A DNA stretch of 16,130 nucleotides from UBA11663 sp049616325 (GCA_049616325.1 JBMZHG010000037.1:1-16130); one strand, 5' to 3'; counted from the stretch's first letter, positions 1 to 9,100 are shown. Numbers and translations are program-made. The notes: a model not told the origin generated them from the letters alone.

Positions 1-427
1 GGGGCGCTCCGGGCACCCAAGCGCGGTTGAATCGGCGCTTGATGAACCATGGAGCGGCGAGGACCGCGAGACGTTGCTTGAGGCTTCCCGTCCACCAATT
101 GTCAAGGGTGAGCACCACCGGGATGCGGGTGCAATGCGCTTTGGCCAAGGCGTTGTAATCCGAATCCATCCATCCTGAACACACGAGGGCGGTGGGGTTG
201 ATTTGGGCCAAAAGTTGCTTCAAACTCTCCCGATTGTGCGCCTCCTTGGGATGAAGGGTGTAGTGGTCCGTCGAGGAGAATTGGAATGGAGCTTCAGTAT
301 GGATGGGCCAATGCACGATGTCCACGGACGCCACGTCGGGATGTTGCCCCAACGCCTCGGCGCACGCCAAGAAATACCCGGCGAGTTCCGAGTACAAGAA
401 GACGATGCGATGGCCTTGCGTGCTCAT
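1..427 (-). CDS. Glycosyltransferase, GT-B/family 4-like, N-terminal part (cut by window edge)
   Basis: This frame is open from an ATG at 427 to the left edge, giving 142 visible codons; the C-terminal half is outside the window. The protein begins MSTQGHRIVFLYSELAGYF, a beta strand and helix typical of the first Rossmann half of GT-B glycosyltransferases. It continues with alternating strand/helix segments such as ALVCSGWMDSDYN (about residues 80-92) and IPVVLTLDNWWTG (about 102-114). A basic stretch, PWFIKRRFNR, follows near residue 125. The nucleotide-sugar-binding E-x7-E region would lie in the missing C-terminal half, so donor and acceptor are unknown. Its ATG overlaps the stop of the upstream ABC exporter gene (ATGA, 4 nt), so the two are probably translationally coupled. 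The likely role is addition of a sugar to a lipid-linked surface glycan in the cytoplasm. The family call rests on fold pattern and context, not on a catalytic motif. Confidence 0.72.
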   Translation of the reverse strand, partial: MSTQGHRIVFLYSELAGYFLACAEALGQHPDVASVDIVHWPIHTEAPFQFSSTDHYTLHPKEAHNRESLKQLLAQINPTALVCSGWMDSDYNALAKAHCTRIPVVLTLDNWWTGSLKQRLAVLAAPWFIKRRFNRAWVPGAP

Positions 428-2208
428 GCCGTCGTGGATGTGGTGGGTGTTCCCAGGTCCAACACGTCGTCGCATTGCTCCGCGAGTTCCTTGTCGTGGG
501 TGACAAGGATGACGTTGCAGCCTTCTTGCGCCCTTTCTCGCAAGAGGCCAAACACCACATCCCGCAATTCGCTGTCCAAGGCGCTTGTGGCCTCGTCCAA
601 GATGAGCACAGGCCTCTGGATTTGCAGCGCCCTTAGAAGCGCAAGCCTCTGCTGCTGACCGCCACTCAAGTTGCTTCCGCCTTCGTGAAGCTGAAATTCA
701 AGAGGTTGGCCGCCCAGGCAATCGTTCAACTTCAATTTCTGAATCAACGACGCCACAAGCTTTTCGTTCAGGACAGCCCCCGGCACGCGCAGCGTCAGAT
801 TGTCTCGCACCGTGCCTTGGAACAAGAACGGTTGCTGGCTGAGGTAGCCCACGTGAAGAATCCAGTCGTGCAGGTCGAGGTCATCTCCCAACGAAGTTGG
901 GTTTTGGCCGTTGAGTTGCACGTCAACAGTCCCTTGCTCGGGCTTGTGAAGACCGAGCAGCGCGCTGATGAGCGTGCTCTTGCCTGAACCAGAGGGGCCA
1001 ATCACCGCATGAACCTTGCCACGGGAAAACGAGTGATCGAATTGCTCAAGGACAGGCTCCTCAAGAGCCTCGTAGGAAAGGGTGGCCTGGTTCACCTCGA
1101 GATCGACCGAGGCGACAGACTCTGAGGTAGACGTCTCACGATCTTGCGTCTTGGGTTGGTTCAATGCCCCGCGCTCCATGGCGTCGAGAACGTATTGCTG
1201 CCCACGCATCTGCATCACAGCGCCATTGAGCCGACTCATGGAAGGCATGATTCGGTAAGCACTGATGGCCATGAAGCTGAGCAACTCCAAAAACCCAGAT
1301 TCCGGCGTCCCTTGAAGGAGGGCAATGATGATGGAGCCTGCCACCGCAACCACCGCGAGAACTTCGTAGAGCTTTGCCGGGGTGAGGGTCAGGACGCTTG
1401 TGTTGCTGGCCAGCCTGAAAATGGTCCAACGGTCCTTGAGGTAAGCCTCACGAACTGCATCCGACGCCCGGAATGTGATGACTTCCAGGAACCCCCTGAC
1501 AGCATTGGTGATGAGGGTGTTGGTGTGGGGTTCGATTTGGCGCCGGATGTCGCTGTAGGCAAGGAGTCTCTTTTTGGTGGCCCGACGAATGACGAGCGCT
1601 CCCAATCCGAGGAGGCCGGCGATGCTTAAAAAGACCACGGGATTGTACACCAACAGCCCGATCGCGATCAGCGTGATGACACTGATTTCATTCAGCATCA
1701 TCAGGCCTCCAACCATAAAGGCGTTTGCAAATTGAATGGGCCACGTGTTGATTTCAGAAAGAATTCGCCCAGAGTCGGTGCCGCGCATGCGCTCGAGGGA
1801 TTGGGAGAAGTGGTAAGACCACATTTGGCCTGACAAGCGGTGGGCGACGGAGAAGGAAAATCGCGTTTGGAACAGGTTGACGGCAAGGCCAAACAAGGCT
1901 TTGAACAAGAAAGCCCCAATCATGAGGCCACACAGCGCGATGAGAAACCGCGAGGGGGTGTTGATGCCGAGGGGAGCGACAGCATCGAACGCAGCTTTTA
2001 AGGTTGGATTCGATTGAATCGTTTCCGGCCGCACCACCAATCCGATGACAGGAACCACCACCGCAAGCCCCAAAATCTCAACAATGCTGTTGACGAAAAT
2101 GCTCAACAGCATGAGCGCAGACCTCTTGCGCTCGCTCGCATTGAGCAACCCGTAGGTTCGTCGCAGAACCGAATAGATGGAATTGGAGTCGGGCACGTTG
2201 GAGGTCAA
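424..2208 (-). CDS. ABC exporter, fused permease and ATPase (PglK/MsbA-like flippase)
   Basis: This is a half-transporter of about 594 residues. The N-terminal part (about 30-330) holds hydrophobic spans such as LMLLSIFVNSIVEILGLAVV and the VITLIAIGLLVYNPVVFLS region. The C-terminal nucleotide-binding domain has Walker A GPSGSGKST (404-412), a Q-loop in YLSQQPFLF, the signature LSGGQQQR (from 514), Walker B VLILDEATSALD (D538, E539) and the switch histidine in VTHD (H571). It should act as a homodimer in the inner membrane. Relatives such as PglK and MsbA flip lipid-linked oligosaccharide or lipid A. Here the WcaF-type acetyltransferase upstream and the glycosyltransferase overlapping its 3' end suggest a lipid-linked glycan substrate. 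The start is uncertain: there is no ATG before residue 33, which lies inside the first membrane span, so TTG at 2208 or GTG at 2196 must be used. The closest in-frame upstream stop is the TAA of the preceding gene. Substrate assignment is inference. Confidence 0.92.
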   Translation of the reverse strand: MTSNVPDSNSIYSVLRRTYGLLNASERKRSALMLLSIFVNSIVEILGLAVVVPVIGLVVRPETIQSNPTLKAAFDAVAPLGINTPSRFLIALCGLMIGAFLFKALFGLAVNLFQTRFSFSVAHRLSGQMWSYHFSQSLERMRGTDSGRILSEINTWPIQFANAFMVGGLMMLNEISVITLIAIGLLVYNPVVFLSIAGLLGLGALVIRRATKKRLLAYSDIRRQIEPHTNTLITNAVRGFLEVITFRASDAVREAYLKDRWTIFRLASNTSVLTLTPAKLYEVLAVVAVAGSIIIALLQGTPESGFLELLSFMAISAYRIMPSMSRLNGAVMQMRGQQYVLDAMERGALNQPKTQDRETSTSESVASVDLEVNQATLSYEALEEPVLEQFDHSFSRGKVHAVIGPSGSGKSTLISALLGLHKPEQGTVDVQLNGQNPTSLGDDLDLHDWILHVGYLSQQPFLFQGTVRDNLTLRVPGAVLNEKLVASLIQKLKLNDCLGGQPLEFQLHEGGSNLSGGQQQRLALLRALQIQRPVLILDEATSALDSELRDVVFGLLRERAQEGCNVILVTHDKELAEQCDDVLDLGTPTTSTTA

Positions 2209-2244
2209 GCGGGCGATGCTGGAAAGGTAAGTCTCAGGGTCCGG

Positions 2245-2790
2245 TTAGGTGTTGCGTTTCGATTTGGCTTGTGCAGGGTTTCCGCGGCAAATCATCCAAG
2301 CTTCAAGGTCTTGAGTTGCTATGCTCCCCATCGCCAACACGCTGTGTGAACCGCAGGTTACGCCAGGTCCCACACAGGCGCGGGCACCAATCCAAACCCC
2401 GTCTTCAAGGGTGATGTCGCCAACTATGAGGTCGAAGGTGGCTTTCTTGTAGTTGTGGTTGCCGCACAGGAGGAGGGCGCCTTGGGAGAGGCAGCAGTGG
2501 CTTCCGAGGGTGACTTGGCCGAGGTTGTCAAGCCACACGTTCTCACCGATCCAGCAGTAATCACCGACGGTCAGTTTCCAGGGGTACTTGACGGTGATGC
2601 GCGGTTTGAGGACCACGCTGCGCCCGACTTTGGCGCCGAAAAGGCGCAGCAGGGTGCGCTTGAGGGCGCTGGGCCAAGGAAACCAGGTTTGGAAGAACAG
2701 GCCGGAGATTAGAACCCAAAGGACACGCGCGAGCCAAGGGCCAGGGCGGTAGTCCGAGTTGTCGAATTGGTCGAGTCGCGTCGTGTTCAT
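2245..2790 (-). CDS. WcaF-family polysaccharide O-acetyltransferase (left-handed beta helix)
   Basis: This 181-residue protein matches the WcaF group of hexapeptide acyltransferases over its full length. It opens with the family-typical NTTRLDQFDNSDYRPGP and a hydrophobic stretch, LARVLWVLISGLFFQTWFPW (about 20-39). It then has hexapeptide turns: VGRSVVLKPRITVKYP, VGDYCWIGENVWLDNLG, ITLEDGVWIGARACVGPGV and CGSHSVLAMGSIAT. The GNHNY motif carries the presumed catalytic histidine (H112), and GNPAQ lies near the end. Family members transfer acetyl from acetyl-CoA to a sugar of an exopolysaccharide precursor; in E. coli the product is colanic acid. The acceptor here cannot be told. It sits 15 nt after the MoxR gene and 36 nt before the ABC exporter, consistent with an operon. 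The start is an ATG with the conserved N-terminus directly after it. Confidence 0.93.
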   Translation of the reverse strand: MNTTRLDQFDNSDYRPGPWLARVLWVLISGLFFQTWFPWPSALKRTLLRLFGAKVGRSVVLKPRITVKYPWKLTVGDYCWIGENVWLDNLGQVTLGSHCCLSQGALLLCGNHNYKKATFDLIVGDITLEDGVWIGARACVGPGVTCGSHSVLAMGSIATQDLEAWMICRGNPAQAKSKRNT

Positions 2791-2805
2791 GAGACGCAGC
2801 CCAAA

Positions 2806-3771
<966 letters not shown>

Positions 3772-3840
3772 GGTCAGGATGCTTGATTTAAGTTGCTTGA
3801 AGGATGAAGCCCGAAGATAACGCGACTCGCCCGGACCGCC

Positions 3841-4608
3841 CTACCCGCGGGACAGGAATTGGGGGAGCTTGCGCAAAGGCTTGGCGAGCAGGGTCAAGGG
3901 CGACGGAGGATAGCCGTTCATGCGCCAGGCCTGCCAGTCCTCGCGGTGGGCCCGGAGGCGGTGCCTCCACGAGGCGTTGCTTACGCCGCCGGCGCGCATC
4001 AGGACGAGGGTTTCGGGCAAGTATGCGAGGGACATGCCGTGCCGGTGGATGAAGCGTAGCATGAGTTCGTAGTCTGCGGCCGAGCGGAGCGAAAGGGTGA
4101 AGAGCCCCCAGCGTTCGTAGCACAAGCGCGTGACAAAAAGTGCGGGGTGGGGCGGCATCCAGCCTCGGCGGAACGCACCGCGGGAGAAGGCACCGGCACG
4201 CCAACGGCGCGTGACCTTGCCCAGGTCCTCGGCGTCCACGTAGTGGAGGTCTCCGTACACGGCTTCTGCGCCCGACACTTTGAAGGTCGCGGCGACGCGG
4301 GCGAGGACGTTGGTGGAGGCGTACACGTCGTCGGCGTTGAGGATGGCCACGACGTCGCCGGTGGCGGCCTTGATTCCCTTGTTCATGGCGTCGTACAGGC
4401 CGCGGTCGGGCTCGGAGATGAGCGTGGCAATGCGGTCGCGAAACGGGGCAAGGGCGTCGAGGGTGCCGTCCGCGGACCCGCCGTCGACGACGATGTATTC
4501 GAGGTCGAAGGGAGCGTCAGGATGGGGAACTTGGCTGAGAACAGATTGCGCGGCATCCGCCACGGTGGCCGCGGCGTTGTAGCAAACCGTGATGACGGAG
4601 ATGCGCAT
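3841..4608 (-). CDS. Glycosyltransferase family 2 (GT-A, WfgS/WcaE-like)
   Basis: The protein has 255 residues from the ATG at 4608, which directly precedes the family-typical MRISVITVCYNAAATVADA. Motifs are those of inverting GT-A enzymes: VDGGSADGT (41-49), EPDRGLYDAMNKGIKAATGD (66-85), the metal/nucleotide-binding NADD (91-94) and AVYGDLHYVD (about 114-123). There is a later acceptor-side region, HPALFVTRLCYERWG and SAADYELMLRF. The GLYDAMNKG form is typical of the WfgS/WcaE-like subgroup involved in O-antigen and colanic-acid-type glycan assembly. It should work at the cytoplasmic face of the inner membrane, adding one sugar to a lipid-linked intermediate. The gene starts 10 nt after the surA-like stop and ends 69 nt before moxR, so it sits inside the chaperone/MoxR string. 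The frame is open about 200 nt further upstream, but that stretch overlaps the surA-like gene and reads as non-native sequence. Confidence 0.91.
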   Translation of the reverse strand: MRISVITVCYNAAATVADAAQSVLSQVPHPDAPFDLEYIVVDGGSADGTLDALAPFRDRIATLISEPDRGLYDAMNKGIKAATGDVVAILNADDVYASTNVLARVAATFKVSGAEAVYGDLHYVDAEDLGKVTRRWRAGAFSRGAFRRGWMPPHPALFVTRLCYERWGLFTLSLRSAADYELMLRFIHRHGMSLAYLPETLVLMRAGGVSNASWRHRLRAHREDWQAWRMNGYPPSPLTLLAKPLRKLPQFLSRG

Positions 4609-4618
4609 AAAGAGGCAC

Positions 4619-6070
4619 TCAATTGCCCGCCGCGGAGGTGGCGTTGATGGATTCGGTGAGCCACGGCATGTCGAGGGTGCAGGCTCGGTAAGGCGCGTCC
4701 ACGCGGACAAACGTCTCGCCAATGCGCTTGCCAATCCACTTGGACAAGGCCTCTTGGCGAAGGTCCGCCTCGACTTGCTGCTGAAACAGGGCGTAGTCGT
4801 CGTTGGGGTTGGCACGGTGGGCCGGGAACCGCTCGTCGAGGCGAATCATGGCCCAGTACGCTTGGTTGTCTTCGTCCAGGAGTTGGACGGGTGCCGACAC
4901 TTCGCCCGGCCCCAAGTCCTGGAGCAGGAAGAACACGTTGGGGTCGAGCTCGTCCACCCCAAACCGCGTCCCTCCGTCTCGCGGGTTGACGACCTGGCCT
5001 TTTTGGTTGCGCGTTTCGTCGCGGGTGCTGTGGCTGAGCACCGCCGATTCGAAGCTCATGTCGCCAAGGGCGAGCTTCACTGAAACCGAGTCGATGCGGG
5101 CCTGCATCGATTCGAGGGCCGAGGGGTCAAACGTGGGTTTCATCAGGACGTGGCACGCGCTGAACTGTTCCCCGCGGCGGTCGGTGACGCGCAGGAAGTG
5201 GTACCCAAAGTCCGACTCGAAGACGGGAGAGTAGCCGCCGACCTCCGTCTCGTAAACCGCGCCTTCAAATTCCGGGACGAACTGCCCGCGGGCGATGTTT
5301 TTGTAGCACCCGCCTTTGTACTTCGAGCCAGGATCTTCGCTGTACCGCGTGGCGGCGAGCGTCATGCTCATTTTTCCCGTCTCGACCAGCACGCGAATCG
5401 AGTCGAGCGTGTTGCGCGTGCGCATTTTTTGCTTCTCGCCGACCTCAGGCTGCATTACGAGTTCGCTGTAGCTGAGTTCTTCCGGGATAAGCGGCAGGCT
5501 GTCGACCGGAATCTCGTCAAAATACGCTTGGACTTGGGCGGGCGTCGAGCGGACGGATTGGTCGATTTCGGCCTGCATTTTTTGGGCCAAAATCTGCTCC
5601 TTCACCGGATCCTGGAACTCCGCCTTCCACTCGGCGACCGACTTCCCGTATTCCGCTTCGAAGGCCTCAAGGGTGCCAAACATCTGCAGGTAATACGCCA
5701 AGCGGCGGTCGATTTCACCCATCACTTCAGCGTCGGTCACCTCCAAGCTGTCGAGGCGCGCGTTGTGGAGCAGGAGCTTCTCGAACAGGATGGATTCGAG
5801 GAGGCCGCATTGGTTTTCGTCGGTCACGGTTTGGCCCTCGAGCCGGGCTTGCGTGACGCGCTCTTGGATGTCGCTCGCCAAGACAATTTCGTCGCCGACC
5901 ACGGCGACGATGCCGTCGAGGCGCTGGTACGAATCGGGGCCCGGAGTCGCTTCGGTTGTCCGGGTCGTGCCTGTCGTCTGGGTCGCGCCGGGTTGGGCGA
6001 CGGCTCCGACAGCCGTTCCCAGGGCGAACAGCGCCGTCCCCCAGGTCTTCAACAACAAGTTGCGCATCAT
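4619..6070 (-). CDS. SurA-like periplasmic peptidylprolyl isomerase/chaperone
   Basis: The protein has 483 residues from the ATG at 6070; a second ATG follows at once. The N-terminus MMRNLLLKTWGTALFALG ending GAVAQ is a Sec signal peptide, so the mature protein is periplasmic. A SurA N-terminal chaperone region starts at VDGIVAVVGDEI-like sequence (LDGIVAVVGDEIVLASDI, 51-68). Helices (LFEKLLLHNARLDSLEVTDAEV and the YGKSVAEWKAEF region) follow up to about 190. Two parvulin-type domains come next: about 198-298 (SYSELVMQP, RYSEDPGSKYKGG, FGYHFLRVTDRRGE) and about 303-410 (FSACHVLMKP and the more divergent HSTRDETRNQKG). A C-terminal helix returns to the chaperone core, as in SurA. Such proteins escort unfolded outer-membrane proteins through the periplasm. 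It lies 55 nt after the lipoprotein gene. An in-frame GTG at 6139 would add 23 residues and destroy the signal peptide, so it was rejected. Confidence 0.93.
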   Translation of the reverse strand: MMRNLLLKTWGTALFALGTAVGAVAQPGATQTTGTTRTTEATPGPDSYQRLDGIVAVVGDEIVLASDIQERVTQARLEGQTVTDENQCGLLESILFEKLLLHNARLDSLEVTDAEVMGEIDRRLAYYLQMFGTLEAFEAEYGKSVAEWKAEFQDPVKEQILAQKMQAEIDQSVRSTPAQVQAYFDEIPVDSLPLIPEELSYSELVMQPEVGEKQKMRTRNTLDSIRVLVETGKMSMTLAATRYSEDPGSKYKGGCYKNIARGQFVPEFEGAVYETEVGGYSPVFESDFGYHFLRVTDRRGEQFSACHVLMKPTFDPSALESMQARIDSVSVKLALGDMSFESAVLSHSTRDETRNQKGQVVNPRDGGTRFGVDELDPNVFFLLQDLGPGEVSAPVQLLDEDNQAYWAMIRLDERFPAHRANPNDDYALFQQQVEADLRQEALSKWIGKRIGETFVRVDAPYRACTLDMPWLTESINATSAAGN

Positions 6071-6125
6071 GTCACGAAGGTAGCGGGGTGGGTGCAAAGG
6101 TGGAAGCGCGGAAAGGAGGAAGAAC

Positions 6126-7061
6126 TCACAAATTTTCACGACGCAGGTCGCCCTCGGCCCAGGCCTTTTGGAACAGGGTGTCGCGCAATGCGTCGAGGAG
6201 CTGTTGGCGGCGCCGTTGGAGGACGAGTTCGGTGATTTGGTCTCGGGCGACGTCGAGGGGCGCGGTCTTGCCTTTCAGCCCGTGGTCGAGGAAGCGCACG
6301 AAGTACAGCCGATTTTGGTCGGAGAAGGAGAGGGGGGTGGTACGTTGGATTTGGTCTTCCACGCGGTAAAGCGAGAGGGGAACTTCGTCCAAAAGCTCGC
6401 TCACCGCCCACCACGCCTCGTGGTCCACGTGGTGCATGGCCCCTCGCTCAATGCACCAACGCTCCAGCTCAGGAATGGTCGTTGAATCGGCCGCGGCGAG
6501 CCACGCGCTCACCCGCTTCACCTCAGCTTTCCAGTCGCGTTGGTCTTTCTTCGACCAATTGGCACCCCGCGCTTCGGCGGCCGCCTTGGGGTCGGGAAGG
6601 TGGAGGTAGAGCACCCGCACGGCGTGGTCGTGCAGGGTGAACAGCTCGGGATGCGCCTCGTAGTACGCCTCAATTTCATCGTCGCTGACTTCCGTGTCGA
6701 GCCGGCTCTCGACGTAGCGCGTTTCGTAAGTGTTGATCAGCAAGCTTCGGCGGTACGCTTCGAGGGCTTGCTCGAGGCTCGAACGCTCTTGCTGAAGCTG
6801 CGTTCTCGCCTGCGCGAACATGACGCGTTCCCGCATCCATCGGTCCAGGACGCGTTCAGCAAACGCCGCGCTGTCTTCCAAGTTCAAGTCGTCGGGCACG
6901 AGCGAAGCCAGGCTGTCCCAGGTCAGGACTTCGCCGTACGCAGAAGCCACCACGTCCCGCCCAAACTCCGCGTCCGCAGAGCGCGGTCCTTCTCCGCAGG
7001 ATGTCCAAGCACCGGCCAGGCAGAGCGCAGCCGACAGCGTCGACGTTCTCAACGCACTCAT
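6126..7061 (-). CDS. Putative lipoprotein, SurA/PpiC-like chaperone with degenerate parvulin region
   Basis: The protein has 311 residues from the ATG at 7061, which overlaps the upstream stop by one base (TGATG). The N-terminus MSALRTSTLSAALCLAGAWT is hydrophobic and followed by SCGEG. Cys22 could be the lipidated residue, although W at -3 makes the lipobox imperfect. The middle is helical (ERVLDRWMRERVMFAQARTQ; SLEQALEAYRRSLLINTYET) and reaches EVSDDEIEAYYEAHPELF, a signature of the SurA/PrsA/PpiC superfamily. It continues with VRVLYLHLP, resembling the first parvulin strand. The usual catalytic motifs (S-x-D/E-P-x-S...GG, FGYH) are absent, so it may be a chaperone without isomerase activity. 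Its position between two clear PPIases supports a shared role in outer-membrane protein folding. Function is inferred from fold and neighbours; an in-frame start 40 codons upstream was rejected because it lacks a signal peptide. Confidence 0.8.
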   Translation of the reverse strand: MSALRTSTLSAALCLAGAWTSCGEGPRSADAEFGRDVVASAYGEVLTWDSLASLVPDDLNLEDSAAFAERVLDRWMRERVMFAQARTQLQQERSSLEQALEAYRRSLLINTYETRYVESRLDTEVSDDEIEAYYEAHPELFTLHDHAVRVLYLHLPDPKAAAEARGANWSKKDQRDWKAEVKRVSAWLAAADSTTIPELERWCIERGAMHHVDHEAWWAVSELLDEVPLSLYRVEDQIQRTTPLSFSDQNRLYFVRFLDHGLKGKTAPLDVARDQITELVLQRRRQQLLDALRDTLFQKAWAEGDLRRENL

Positions 7062-9100
7062 CAGCGCACCAAGCTGTAGAGCGCCTCGCGGTTGATTTTG
7101 TGCGGGTACTTGCGTTGGAGTTCCATGATCCACTCCTTTTCGAGGTGGTCCTGGTAGGCCGCGATGGCCGCGCCGCGGCATTCCTCGAGCGACTTGGGCG
7201 TCGGCTGCATGTGCTCTTGGACGTGGACGAGGATGATTTGGTCTCCGCCTTCCGTGGTCTCAAAAATCACGAGGCCGTTCTTGTCCGCCACGAGGGAACC
7301 GTCGCGAAGGGCCTCAAACGCGCGGTCCGCCCACGTGTTGTCTCCTTCCACGAACTTGCCAAACTCGTTGCGCAACGCCAGCGGACGCTCGGCGATGAGC
7401 TCGCGACGAAGGCCTTCGACGTCGCCGGTCTTTTTCAATTCCTTGCGGACTTTCTTGGCAATTTTGGCGTCTTCGCATGTGTGGATGCCGGCCTGCAGAC
7501 GCTCCGGCCACATGAATTGTTCGCGGTTGCGGCTGTGGAAGTCCGCCAGTCCAGCGGAATCCTTGACGGCGCGGCTCCACACTTTTTGGTCGGTCAATTC
7601 GAAAAGCAAAATGCCGTCGTGGTACTCCTCCATCAGCAGGCGGAAGTCGTTGTGCTTGCGCTCAAGCTGCGTGTCTTCGTACGCCAACAACTCCTCTTCC
7701 ACGTAGCGGTCGACCTCCTCAGCGACAAGTTCACGTGTCGGGCGGTTCAGGTCGCGGATTTTGCCGCCGTTGGCCCAATCCACAAAGTCTTGGACGGTGC
7801 GCTCTTGGCCGGCCACGCTGAACAACGTGCGGTTCACCTCGCTCCGGCGCACGCCTTCGAGGGGATGGCCGGGGTAGAACAGGCTGTCCACCTTGGCGGC
7901 AGCGAGTTGAATGGCTTCGAGGCGGCGCGCACTGACCTCGGCGCCGTATTCCTTTTTCAGCTTGTTCACGAACGACGTCTTGGTGATTTCGGCACGGCTG
8001 TCGCGACGCACTTTTTTTGACAGTTCGCGGCGGCTTTCAGTCAGCGAAGGCAATTCCTTCTTTTCGACCAGCTTCAGCAGGTGAAATCCGTAGTCCGTGC
8101 GGACCGGGCCTGCGATGTCGCCGGGCTCCTTCAAGTCGAAGGCCGCATTTTCAAACTCCTCCACCATCTTTCCTGTCCCAAACCAAGGCAACAGTCCGCC
8201 TTTGCTCGCCGTGGAGGGGTCCTCGCTGTACTTCATGGCCAGCGCATCGAAGGATTCGCCGCTCATCAGCAGGCGCTTCACTTCTTGGATGCGTCCCTCG
8301 GCGTTGGCCACCTGGTCTTGCGGCGCACCGGCTGGCATGCGGACCATGATGTGCGCCACTTGCACCTCTCCTCGCGCTTCACGCTTTCCCGTGACTTGAA
8401 GGATGTGGTAGCCAAACTTCGTTCGGACCACCTCGCTCAGCTCGCCCTCGGGCGTGTTGAAGGCGGCGCATTCGAACGGGTAGACCATTTGGAAGGCGGT
8501 GAACCACCCCAAGTCGCCGCCGTTGCTCGTGACGGAAGGGTCGTCGCTCCCGCTTTTGCTGCGCGCCACAGTTTCAAAGTCTTCCCCGTTCTCCACACGC
8601 GTCCGCAACCCCTGGATGCGGTTCCACGCCCGAAGGGTGTCGGCGGGAGAGGCGTTGGCGTCCAAGCTCACCAAGATGTGGCTCGCACGGACTTCCTTGC
8701 CTTTGCGCTCGTAGGCTTCGTCCACCAACGCGTCGAGGAGTGCGCCGTCCACGAGGTAGGGGCGTGCAAGCTGCCCCCGGTACCCGGCAAGTTCTTTCTT
8801 GAACGCGCTTGCCGTGTCCATCCCAAGAGCTTCCGCCTCAAGCACCTTCAGTTTGAAATTGACGAAGAGTTCCATGTACTCGTCCAAAGCTTTGACCGTG
8901 TACACGCTGTCGCGGTTGTTCTTGCCGTAGACGTGCTTGAAATCGGCGAGGGTCACAAGTTCGCCTCCCACCTCGAGCACGTGGGTTTCGGTGGGGTTGG
9001 CGCCGGAAGTAGAGGCACTTTGGCGTTGCGCGAAGGTGGGAGAGAGGGCCATTCCGAGGGCCACAACCGCTGCTGCGGTCATCCATGCACGTTGCTTCAT
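7061..9100 (-). CDS. Periplasmic peptidylprolyl isomerase with two parvulin domains
   Basis: The protein has 679 residues from the ATG at 9100, where MKQRAWMTAAAVVALGMALS and a cleavage-like PTFAQ form a Sec signal peptide. Parvulin (PPIC) domain 1 covers about 136-238 (VRASHILVSL, ENGEDFETVARSKSGSDDPS, NGGDLGWF, FGYHILQVTGKRE). Domain 2 covers about 246-346 (VQVAHIMVRMP, SGESFDALAMKYSEDPS, KGGLLPWFG, YGFHLLKLVEKKE). Both keep the histidines and GG turn of active parvulins. A C-terminal region of roughly 330 residues has no motif I recognise apart from helical stretches; similar long PPIases are common in Bacteroidota. It probably assists folding of exported and outer-membrane proteins in the periplasm. 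The gene follows guaB after 113 nt, which contains a possible promoter, and overlaps the next gene by one base. A TTG-initiated extension to 9217 would bury the signal peptide and was not used. Confidence 0.93.
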   Translation of the reverse strand: MKQRAWMTAAAVVALGMALSPTFAQRQSASTSGANPTETHVLEVGGELVTLADFKHVYGKNNRDSVYTVKALDEYMELFVNFKLKVLEAEALGMDTASAFKKELAGYRGQLARPYLVDGALLDALVDEAYERKGKEVRASHILVSLDANASPADTLRAWNRIQGLRTRVENGEDFETVARSKSGSDDPSVTSNGGDLGWFTAFQMVYPFECAAFNTPEGELSEVVRTKFGYHILQVTGKREARGEVQVAHIMVRMPAGAPQDQVANAEGRIQEVKRLLMSGESFDALAMKYSEDPSTASKGGLLPWFGTGKMVEEFENAAFDLKEPGDIAGPVRTDYGFHLLKLVEKKELPSLTESRRELSKKVRRDSRAEITKTSFVNKLKKEYGAEVSARRLEAIQLAAAKVDSLFYPGHPLEGVRRSEVNRTLFSVAGQERTVQDFVDWANGGKIRDLNRPTRELVAEEVDRYVEEELLAYEDTQLERKHNDFRLLMEEYHDGILLFELTDQKVWSRAVKDSAGLADFHSRNREQFMWPERLQAGIHTCEDAKIAKKVRKELKKTGDVEGLRRELIAERPLALRNEFGKFVEGDNTWADRAFEALRDGSLVADKNGLVIFETTEGGDQIILVHVQEHMQPTPKSLEECRGAAIAAYQDHLEKEWIMELQRKYPHKINREALYSLVR

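Noticed and set aside
3772..3840. Possible small gene or regulator in the gap between GT2 and moxR
   Set aside because: Only 69 nt, with no ATG-started frame of useful length and no hairpin with a T-run.
6075..6082. TACCTTCG just ahead of the surA-like ATG as a promoter
   Set aside because: One mismatch to TAnnTTTG and no TTG at a proper distance; in a likely operon this is probably chance. A similar TATCTTCG before moxR (in the 69-nt gap) was rejected likewise.
6071..6139. GTG-initiated extension of the surA-like gene
   Set aside because: It adds 23 residues before the signal peptide and overlaps the upstream gene; the double ATG at 6070 is better.
5150..6235. Plus-strand open frame across the surA-like gene
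   Set aside because: Mirror frame of a clear two-domain PPIase; no signal, domain or start context of its own. The similar frames at 7001-8020, 8081-9187, 12035-13321 and 14470-15666 were rejected for the same reason.
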